Origin: Amborella trichopoda
Lineage: Eukaryota; Streptophyta; Magnoliopsida; Amborellales; Amborellaceae
Assembly: GCF_000471905.2 (NCBI RefSeq)
Contig: NW_006499883.1
Coordinates: 2,294,825-2,358,824, forward strand
Length of the DNA: 64,000 nt
Direction of reading: 5' to 3'
Part shown: positions 55,817 through 64,000 of the stretch, piece after piece
How positions within the stretch are numbered: position 1 is the first letter of the stretch
Layout: every line of letters starts with the position of its first letter
Program-made: the position numbers and the translations under genes
Notes under the pieces: generated by a model
Database searches by the model: none
Told to the model about the DNA's origin: nothing
Seen by the model: the letters and a program-made list of their open reading frames with translations, nothing else

Positions 55817-56196
55817 GGGTAAAGTTTATATAGAGCTGAGGTTCTAAACAATCAAATTAGAGCCTACGTCAAAAATTTCACTAGAAGCGGTTGGTTTGAT
55901 GCCCAAATATCTTCAACTTGGTCATCTCAACATCAATATGCATGGACATGAGAAAAAATGGATTTCAAGTTTGAAAATAGTGTATTTTGTAACACATTTT
56001 TGACCATCAATTTTCAATAATTTCAAGTTTTTATAGATCTGCCGATATATACTGTTTTAAAAGCTTTAAAATTTATAAATAAAGATGATAATATATTTTA
56101 AAGCTATCCAAAGATTTCCACTATTGAAACTATATTTTTCGGCATATTTGAAGGTAGGCTCTAATTGGATTGTTTAGAGCTATACCAACCGCACCC
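55817..56196. mobile_element. MULE-type MITE, copy E (380 bp), long terminal inverted repeats
   Basis: Begins GGGTAAAGTTTATATAGAGC and ends CTATACCAACCGCACCC. The inverted repeats are about 50 bp and well kept (CTAAACAATCAAATTAGAGC against GCTCTAATTGGATTGTTTAG). Perfect 9-bp target duplications TTTTCAAAA at 55808-55816 and 56197-56205. It shares the middle (ATCTCAACATCAATATGCAT, AATAGTGTATTTTGTAACAC) with the other copies. Confidence 0.9.
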
Positions 56197-56290
56197 TTTT
56201 CAAAATGGGAAGTGTTTTAGACTCTTTTAATGGAACGAGTAGAAATCCGTTAAGGTACTGATCGAATGGCACACTTGCAATTTTCCGTTT

Positions 56291-56625
56291 TAAGTGCGGA
56301 CACGGTTTCTATGCGGCCAGCCCCTATATTACACATGGAAATAAATATATTATTAAAATATAATTTGATAGTAATTTTTAGAGAATATATAATTTTTAAT
56401 ATGAAGATCATGAATATGAAAAAAATAAATAAATTAAAAAATAAAAAAAATTAGATTAAAAAAATATTTAAACGATTAGTTTCACTTTATTTTAGATGAA
56501 CAACCTATTTGCATCGAAACTAACTTTGTTTTAGATAGACCCTTTTTAAGATGGATGCTTCATACTTAGGGACCGCATATTGTAGAAATGCGTTCCAACC
56601 AGCATGAAACTATTTTCCTTTTTAA
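56291..56625. repeat. Dispersed repeat, copy H2
   Basis: Second copy of the repeat at 43380-43690, same orientation. It ends about 60-70 bp before the GAGA-rich upstream region of the NPH3 gene, so it may lie within the promoter. Confidence 0.75.
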
Positions 56626-56694
56626 GGCACAGGCCCTCACTGCACATTCCTAGCCACAAACATATCTTTCACGCATTTACTTTCCTGTCAACAT

Positions 56695-56798
56695 GAGAGA
56701 GAGAAGAGAGGGATGGTTGCATGTGCCCACTTCTGAGTTTTGACTCCATTTTTACACATATTCCAACCAAATTGAGATAGATAGAGAGGAAGAGAGAG
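56695..56798 (+). promoter_or_regulatory. GA-rich leader before the NPH3-family start codon
   Basis: Runs of GAGAGA and GATAGATAGAGAGG lead directly into the ATG at 56799. GA-rich leaders are common in plant 5' UTRs and can bind BBR/BPC (GAGA-binding) factors. No TATA box was placed with confidence. Confidence 0.4.
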
Positions 56799-56938
56799 AT
56801 GAAGAAGAGCGTGTTTTCGAGCATGGGTTCCCAGGATTCAGTGTGCGGTTCAGGCGATGGCGCGGATCTCAGAGCGGTCGTATCGAGTTCGAAGCGGATG
56901 GTTGTGGCCGAAAGCTTCGAACGCGAGGGAAATTCATG
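56799..56938 (+). CDS. DOT3: DOT3-like exon 1
   Basis: ATG at 56799 in AGAGATGAAGAAGAGC. It encodes MKKSVFSSMGSQDSV to FEREGNS plus two bases of Trp, then GTAGGA. A second ATG (codon 9) is in frame, but the MKKS start matches DOT3. Confidence 0.85.
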
Positions 56939-59900
56939 GTAGGAGAGTTTATATCAAGCATTCACTTAATTTCAGCTCAGCACAGAGAGAGAGAAATAGA
57001 CAGAGAGATAGAGAGGGAGAGAGATTCATTTTAAAACTGTTCACAGAGATAGAAAGAACTGTTAATTTTGAACTGTTCTCAGAGAGAGAGAGAGAGAGGG
57101 TGGAAGCAACTTGTGTTTCCTATTGTAATTTGATAATTTTTTGTTGCTTCGCTGCAAAGATTTTGTTTTGGTTGGTGAACCGGGTTGGATGCTGACAGCT
57201 GAACCCAGGTGTACTGAGCTCAAGACGTATTCTTTAACCTCATGCTACATGCATTGGGAAATGGGACATAATTTGGTTTGATTATTTTATGAGGCCAAAT
57301 TTTTGTTTTTTTTAAACATCTTTATGAGGCCAATATTTGCATATTTTTCAGTTTCAGGAACCTTCATTTTCTTCGATTCATCTTTTTTTGTTGAGCTCAG
57401 TTCAGATCAGAATGCCAAGTTCGTAGCCGGTGTTTAGGGACTCGGTGAGTTGACTCGAAATCTGTAGAGTAATGTGAGCCAGTAAATTAAAAAATAAAAC
57501 TAAATTCTTGAAATTGCTTTTTAAATAAATCAATATATAAGCACGTTCTTATTTAATTTTGACAATTATTTATGATTTTTTTTTTATCATTTGTTCTATT
57601 TTTATATTTTCCTTTTCTATATTTTTTAAATTATTTTCAGATATAAATAAATTTTTTCCAAATTCCATTTTTTATTGTTTTTAGACTTTTAGCTTTTTTT
57701 TTTTTTTTTTGACAAATTAGAGTTTTAGTGCCTTATAGTGTAGTATTGGTCTTTATTTCGAGTTTGAGAACATCGTCATTGCCTTTGTCCTATGTTGAGT
57801 GCTGTAGTACCCGGAAGGTAAGCATTAATGAACGTACTCTTAAATAGCTAAATAAAAATATTTTTTTAAAAAATATTAATGAAAGTAAAGTTTTAAAAAT
57901 TAGACTGGTGGGTAAAATCCATCATATTGATGCAAATTAGACTACCCGAGCTGTCTCCCAAGTCTTCATATGTATTTTTGTGTTAAAAAATAAAAATTTT
58001 TCATTGAAAACAAGGCAAAACAAAGGGGCTTAGACCTAGGCCAGTACCTCAAGTGTTTGATGTTTAAAATGGGGCGGTTGCGAGCAGCTTTTCATATTTA
58101 ATTGGAGGAATGATAAACTCCACCGATCCATTCTCAGATCGAATGGTTAGAGAGTAGTGACGAAAGCGCTTTGGCCGAGGCAAGTTACTTGGCAGAGCTT
58201 GAGTGGATTTGGAAGAGTTTTGTATAGTGCCAAAAAGCCTTAAAAAAAAAAAAAAATCACAAATTGTAAAAAATAAAATAAAAGTATTATGGCAAGAGTA
58301 AAATCAAGATCAATATTAAAAAGCCCAAATATGCTTAAAAAAGTATAGAAAATGGATTTAAAAAAAAATTATTGATAGTTGGGGACACTTATATAAAAAA
58401 AAAAAACCAAAAAATGCACTCAAATAATGTATGCCATAAACATCCAAATCATATACAAAAAAATATACACCAACATACATGTATTAATTCACAATATTTT
58501 TAGATGTTTTTCAATTTTTTTTTATGTACCTTGAGTAGGACACATAACTCGGACTAACTCAGTATGTGGCAAGGCCAAATTACACCTTATTAATCTCAAA
58601 TTTGACATCTTCATACTTCTAATGATTGCACAACTATAAAAATAGTAAAAAATAAATTTTAAATAAATCAAATTACCACATCCCTGTATAATGTACATGC
58701 ATTTTGGTTATTTATTATGTCTATATTATTTTTTATACATTTGTGATGATGAAAAGTACGAACATAACAAATTTGAGCTTAATCTGATGCATAAAAAAAA
58801 GAGATAAAATTAAAATACCCTTTGTACTCTTAAAAATTGGGATTTGAGTATAAAAAATAAGATATATAGAACTATTTTTTAAAATTTGAAAACAAAAAAG
58901 CATTTTTTGTGTACACTTCCCAAAAAAAAAAAACAAAATTCAGGTGGGATTATAATATCCTGTGTGACTCTGGCTTTGTGCCTAAACCGGACCCTTTTCC
59001 TTTGCTACATTTCATGGCCTGCTTTCTCATTGTTACTTAAACTAGAAATTATTCTAGTAACTTGATTTATTGTATTCGTTCAAAAGAATTCCTAAAAATT
59101 GGACAACACTTTCATTCAATAAACTTAAAATGAAAACATTAATCATAGTCTACTTTTTTCCGTTTCTCCTTCCTACATGTGTAGACAAGGTTCCTAAGTC
59201 TGGTATAAAGGAATAGATTGGGGCTCCTCATTTTTTGTTTCGAAAAAAGTTTATATTAGGTTTCAAAACCTTATACTATTGAAGTAAAGTACACCTCAAC
59301 AATCCTCAAGAAAATAGTGTTTTGATATTGGAGAACCCTCGAGTTAATCATCTTGTCCTCGAGACTCTATTTAAATGAAGGAAAAAAAAAATTCAAGTCC
59401 TATAAATGGTGCATTTTGTGAGTCTAGACCTTCTATTATTAAGGTTTTCAAGTGTTAATGCTCGATCTGTACTATTTTTTAAATTTTAAATTTTATAACT
59501 AGGGACAAAAATAGTATTCCCAACCGTCATAGATCTTCGTAACTAGAACTACATCTCTAGGCAAAATTTAGAAGTGTGCCTTACTTCTTCCTTATAAGGA
59601 GGGCATCTTATATAAACCACATCATTTTGTTTTTACAATGATAACAATGTTATAACAGGGAAATCAACCCAGAGAAAGAAACAAACATGGTTACAGAACA
59701 GAAAAGAAGGAAAATGAGGCAAAAATGGCACCAAAGTATTCTATTATTTTCCCAAGCCGCTATTTTTTTCTGACATTAAATTTGGTTATTTTCATTTGTT
59801 TAAAATTATTTTATCAATGAAACTGAGACATGATATCACGAGCGCGTGTCCGCCTGCGATTGACTATCACAATCTCTCACAAAGGGTATATGTTTTCTAG

Positions 59901-62742
59901 AAATGAATTTGAGCCATCTCTCTCTCTCTCTCTGAATTCTAATAATAATTTCAGGTTTGTCAACTCACATATCCCAACTGATCTAACCATAAAGGTTGAA
60001 GATGTGACCTTTCTCCTCCACAAGGTACTCATACTCATGAACCATTTTCTTATATGACTATACACTCTTTCTTTTATGTTTTTAGTGCATTTCAGCTGTA
60101 GGAATTGAACTTGATTCTTCTTTCTTTTAGTAAGGACAAGATACGATGGATAGAATAGTATGCTCCACTTGAGGGACTTCCATGTTACCCACATTGCTCT
60201 ATAAAGCAGGACAGTTAATTTCACCACCTGCCATTGAACATAGGAGGTGAAAATTACATATATCATGCAAATAGATTACGGGCTTGTTTGGGCGACAATT
60301 AATTTTATCATGAGTAAACTATCTTATCTAAGATCGATATACTCTACATAATATTATTCGTTAGCTGGTCGATGTGTACCTTGTATTAAGTATTTTTGAT
60401 ACCCTAGCCAAAAATTTCAAAACTAATAAATTTTTTGAAAATTTCTAGCAAGTTCTAGCTATTTCTTGCTAAAAACATGAGACTGAAGCAAAATACTCTA
60501 AATAAAGTAAAAATAAATTTTCAAATAGATAAACTCATGTATAAAACTGCTTATAAGTTTACTCTAAACAACAAAAAGGTCATTATCACGGTTAATTTTA
60601 TTAAAACAATGGCAGTTAATGATAATAACTATATCCAAAGTTCCAAACATGCCCAACATATACTAGGCCATGCCTGATCTCCTACAAAAAGTACCCATGT
60701 ATGTATTAAATTAGTACACACACAATTGAATGCTATAAATTTTCAAAATTTACATCTTAAAGCTTAGATGCATGGCCATGGGTGCTCTTTTTGGAATTTG
60801 ACTTAACCTTGTTAATGTGAAGGGAAAGGGTAGAATCAAAGTTCATAAATTTTCAAAATATCTAGACTTTATACATTGATTTTTTTAACTTCCCCCAATA
60901 TCTTGTGCTGCATAAATGGACTATTGTTCAAATTTTGATGAATCTCCACCAAATTCCAAGTTATGACAGCAATGTCTGGCCTAGTGTGAATCTAGCAATC
61001 CAAACTTCAATTTTATCTTCCCCCCCCCCTTTTCTTGCAGTACCCTCTGCTCTCGAGATGCGGTTACTTTAATCGATTCAACTTCAAGGGCGCAAACCAG
61101 ACCGACGATGGTCCAGACGTCGTCTTTGAGACGTTTCCCGGTGGCCCAGAGGCATTTGTCCTCATTGCCCGCTTCTGCTATGGCTTCCCTATTGATCTCA
61201 ACCCTGAGAATGCTCCAGCAATCCGTTGCGCTGCAGAGATCCTGGAGATGACTAGTGCTCTGGAGGACCACAACCTCATTACTCGTTCCGAATCTTTCCT
61301 AGCTTTGGCTGTCTTCCCATCTTGGGCTGCTTCCCTCACAGTGCTTAAAGCCTGCGAGTCCCTCTTCCCTTGGGCCGAAACCTCTCAGATTGTTCGGAGA
61401 TGCTGTGACTCCATCTCCAAAAGGGTTTGTGATGGTCCCCCAATTGGGCATGATGGACTTGAGCACACTACCACTGCCAGGCTTACCCTAAATGAACCAT
61501 CTTCTTGGCTTGCTAAAGTGGGACCCACAATCATGTGCCCCACGATTGGTCTTTCTATTGTGGAGCCTACAACATCTAGTTATAACAGTGTTGGGCCAAT
61601 AAATGGGCTCACACTTGTTGGGCTTAGTAGTGAGCCTAGCACTGCATTGTGGTGGTTTGATGATGTTGTGCGCCTTAGAATCGATCACTTCTCCCGAATT
61701 CTCACATCGATCAAGTCGAAGCTCATGGACCCCAAAATCATCGGTCAATGCATCACACATTATGCGAAGTTTTGGCTCCCAATCACCGAAACCTCAGGGA
61801 GTGAGCTCCAACTTAGGATCCAAAGTGGTGCCGACAAGGAGATAAACTGGGAGAAAAAGGAAGAGAAGGCCATCATAGAATCCTTAGTGGGCTTACTGCC
61901 ACAAGAAAGAGGCTGTGTCTCATGTGCATTTCTGTCAAGTCTGTTAAGGCTTTCAATGATATTTTCGGTTGCTCCAGCCTTAGTAACTGACTTAGAGAAA
62001 AGGGTCGGTTATGCGCTTGAAGAGGCCGAAATCAAAGATCTACTCATACCAAGTTATAACGATGGTGATGGAGGTGGCTACGATGTCGACATAGTGCACA
62101 GGATTGCGGAGTACTATCTAATGCAAGTGGAGGGAGACCATGTTGGGAAGGGGGCAGTTGGAAGGCTAATAGATGGGTACTTGGCAGAGGTTGCAGGGGA
62201 CCATGATCTATCAGTTGCAAAGTTTCAAACCTTAGCTGAGGTTTTACCTGCAACAGCAAGATTATGTGATGATGGTCTCTATAGAGCCATTGATACATAT
62301 CTAAAGGTAACTTCAAGGAACCATATGAATATTTTGGATATTGGACGAAAATCATATAATTCTCACACAGTTTACTAACAAATTGTCATTTAGGTTATGG
62401 GCAATTCCTTGAGATTCATATTTTAAAGAAATTGAACTTTTCTTTCTTTTCTATGCATAAAACATGAGTTGTATGCGAACAAAGTTTCATTTTTTCCAAA
62501 TAATTATACTCTAATTTGCCTAAATAAGGGATAAGGCTCGGATGATGATGATTATTCATATTCTCAATTGCTTCTTGTCAAATTTTCTCTCACATGAGAA
62601 ATTACAACGGCAGTCGCATCCCTCGTTATCGGAGCACGAGAGGCGTCGATTGTGTAAGTTGATGGATTGTCAAAGGCTCTCACCAGATGCCTGCATGCAT
62701 GCTGCCCAGAACGAGCGTCTACCCCTTAGAACAGTGGTGCAG
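56799..62742 (+). CDS. DOT3: BTB/POZ-NPH3 domain protein, DOT3-like, first four coding exons
   Basis: Exons: 56799-56938, 59955-60024, 61041-62306 and 62614-62742. All have AG/GT borders and joined phase, 535 codons without a stop. The N-terminus MKKSVF... with VVAESFEREGNSW fits the DOT3 branch (Arabidopsis At5g10250). The BTB domain (about residues 45-150) spans exons 1-3 (IPTDLTIKVEDVTFLLHK, then YPLLSRCGYFNR, FPGGPEAFVLIARFCYG). The NPH3 domain follows (WWFDDVVRLRIDHFSRI, IIESLVGLLPQERGCVSCAF, LEKRVGYALEEAEI, LMDCQRLSPDACMHAAQNER). The family are thought to be CUL3 substrate adaptors; DOT3 mutants have defects in vein and organ patterning. The usual remaining end (from VLFSEQ, perhaps 60-100 residues) is not in the window. 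Odd: a loop of about 50-60 residues rich in G, P, T and S (61515-61650) before WWFDD. Confidence 0.88.
56939..59241. other. DOT3-like intron 1, left part
   Basis: Contains GA repeats at 56985-57105. A possible CCGAGT-type element runs about 57430-58570 (left TTTAGGGACTCGGTGAGTTG, right CATAACTCGGACTAACTCAG). The rest is AT-rich DNA with nothing recognised. Confidence 0.4.
59242..59624. mobile_element. MULE-type MITE, copy F (383 bp)
   Basis: Diverged member: begins GAAAAAAGTTTATATTAGG and ends TATATAAACCACATCA, with shared inner words (AGTACACCTCAACAATCC, AATGGTGCATTTTGTGAG). Flanks TTTTGTTTC (59233-59241) and TTTTGTTTT (59625-59633) are a 9-bp duplication with one change. Lies in the first DOT3-like intron. 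Confidence 0.75.
59955..60024 (+). CDS. DOT3: DOT3-like exon 2 (70 bp)
   Basis: Preceded by ATTTCAG and followed by GTACTC. It completes the Trp codon and encodes FVNSHIPTDLTIKVEDVTFL to LHK, the start of the BTB fold. Confidence 0.88.
60025..61040. other. DOT3-like intron 2
   Basis: 1016 bp, AT-rich, no repeat or gene recognised. Ends in a C/T tract (61021-61034) before the 3' splice site. Confidence 0.6.
61041..62306 (+). CDS. DOT3: DOT3-like exon 3 (1266 bp)
   Basis: Preceded by a C-rich tract and TTCTTGCAG, followed by GTAACT. It encodes 422 residues from YPLLSRCGYFNR to YRAIDTYLK: the rest of the BTB domain, its BACK-like extension and most of the NPH3 domain. Confidence 0.93.
62505..62552 (+). 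mobile_element. RTE LINE tail inside DOT3-like intron 3
   Basis: GGATAAGGCTCGGATGATGA and the following GAT repeats match the end of the RTE fragment at 22436-22461, including the linker before it (CTAATTTGCCTAAATAAGGG). It lies only ~60 bp before exon 4. Confidence 0.75.
62614..62742 (+). CDS. DOT3: DOT3-like exon 4 (129 bp)
   Basis: Preceded by AACGGCAG (weak pyrimidine tract) and followed by GTACTC. It encodes 43 residues, SHPSLSEHERRRLCKLMDCQ to NERLPLRTVVQ. The next exon should begin VLFSEQ-like and is not in the window. Confidence 0.88.
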
Positions 62743-64000
62743 GTACTCTTCAAATTTTATTACATTTACTACAACATGATACATATATGGTGAGAAATAA
62801 GCAACTTCTCAATAGTCCAATGGCACAATATACATTTGAGTTGGGTGGTCCTTAGACACGACTTGAACCTTGGAGGCTGGTGTTGTTGCTCTTGCCCAGC
62901 CTAATCACCAAATCATGAGCCACAATTCCCATGTCTTGCTCATTCACAATACCACAGAGAAACTAGACAAAGAAAACGTTGGTGAGAATGTTGGGGCACT
63001 TTTATGATTTTACCAAGGCAATTTTATATTTTATATTTTTTTTGCCTTTTGCCCTAATTTTATTAAGAAAATTTTTATATGTGGCAGCACTCACATATAA
63101 ACATATAAAGTATATATGACCCATGTCCTAAGGTGTCCAATCTGAATAGACTATTGAGATGACTTCAGTCACATTGTTACAAGTCCTGAGTGCTAGATCC
63201 CGATCCAGTGGCTAAGAGTATTTTATTTTTATTTTTTATAAATATTTTTATGTGAAATTTGTGGCATGCACACATTTCTCTCAGACTCACATGAAATATA
63301 ACAAAAGATATTTTTTTACATAAAAATAACCAAAATACCCTTGGAAATTTGGTGGACACTTTGGTCATTTCTTTTTCAGAAATATTCTTTTTAAAATTTT
63401 TGCTAGGTACACCCCAAGATTCACTTAAAAATGATTTATAAATAATTAAAAATCAAATAATATTCGACATGATAGTGATTAAAGTAATTCTCGCCATCCA
63501 TTTAGATCGGATGACTGGAAGGGTCACACATACTTCATATTTGGGTGGGGTTACATGTAAAGTTTTGTTTGCCAAGAGTTTCCATATTATTTAAAATCAC
63601 CCCTAGCCATCCAATATGAAATTGGGTTGATGGAAGTGAGTCATGTTTTCTCACAAATAGAACTTAAGAGTGCAATTTACTACAAGTTCACAACCACTCC
63701 TAGCAGTAAGATGTGAAATTGATTGGTTAGAGGTATCAATTTTTTCACAAAATTCAAGAAAAATATTTTGGACTTTGAGAACAAACATGTCCCCAACTGC
63801 CTGTTTTAGTGGGAGTCCGAAAACTATGGAATAGTAAGTATCAATATGGTCCCTTGACTGCTTACGAAAAACAACTGTATGAAACCAATCATATCTACAC
63901 ACTTGGTGGGCGTTAACTGTCATTTTGGAAAAGTTTGATAAGTCCCTATGCCCTTTTAATAATGCAAATTTTTGACTACCTACATGACTTCACAATAATT
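62743..64000. other. Start of DOT3-like intron 4
   Basis: No further NPH3 exon is seen to the window end. About 63192-63515 looks like another foldback element (TAGATCCCGATCCAGTGGCT against ATCCATTTAGATCGGATGA; centre ACCAAAATACCC...CTTTGGTCATT). Confidence 0.45.

Noticed and set aside
61035..61040. ATG-like start giving a 447-residue single-exon NPH3 protein
   Set aside because: The true exon begins at 61041 after TTCTTGCAG; the BTB start is encoded upstream in exons 1 and 2, and the frame past 62306 runs into the intron.
62743..62793. Continuation of exon 4 as VLFKFYYIYYN...
   Set aside because: Family proteins continue VLFSEQ; the sequence turns AT-rich with a stop, and GTACTC is a good donor at the conserved phase-0 position. 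VLF here is coincidence or reflects the donor sequence.
1..64000. CRISPR arrays, operons, tRNA or rRNA genes
   Set aside because: The window is plant nuclear DNA; the tandem repeats seen have no CRISPR spacing, and no tRNA cloverleaf or rRNA sequence was recognised.

Overview
The window is nuclear DNA of a flowering plant. It has GT-AG introns, AT-rich intergenic DNA, LTR retrotransposons and LINEs of plant type, and two conserved plant genes. The very long, transposon-filled introns would fit a large-genome lineage such as a magnoliid, but the species cannot be fixed from the sequence. There are two assembly gaps (24377-25156 and 46047-46852).

Gene 1 is the C-terminal third of a plant exportin-7 (XPO7/RanBP16-type karyopherin), plus strand, nine exons from 6439 to the TAG at 37477-37479. 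All exons join in frame to 369 residues. The N-terminal two thirds lie upstream of the window. About 30 kb of this 31-kb stretch is intron. Gene 2 is the first four coding exons (56799-62742, 535 codons) of a BTB/POZ-NPH3 protein resembling Arabidopsis DOT3, a predicted CUL3-adaptor-type protein. Its last exon(s) lie beyond the right edge.

The rest is mostly mobile DNA. 1-4299 is a decayed minus-strand Ty1/copia element with a ~2-kb LTR; a related LTR lies at 50721-~52510. 8338-9607 is a PIF/Harbinger-type MITE with TAA target duplication. The exportin intron 12677-21611 holds a 5'-truncated LINE (16-bp target duplication), an RTE-type LINE, a MULE-type MITE, a plastid ndhF fragment and a LINE inserted in another LINE. 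The 12.6-kb intron 23988-36568 holds a minus-strand Ty3/gypsy element broken by a plus-strand gypsy element (in integrase), by an RTE LINE (in reverse transcriptase) and by other insertions.

Between the genes (38-56 kb) lie long foldback elements set in (AT)n tracts, several dispersed repeat pairs, a Harbinger transposase pseudogene with an in-frame 51-bp triplication, and low-complexity GA DNA. The most coherent apparently unnamed unit is a ~380-394-bp non-autonomous element family. Four full-length copies have perfect 9-bp target duplications, one has a degraded duplication and one is a fragment, as expected of a Mutator-like MITE. No new protein-coding system was found.
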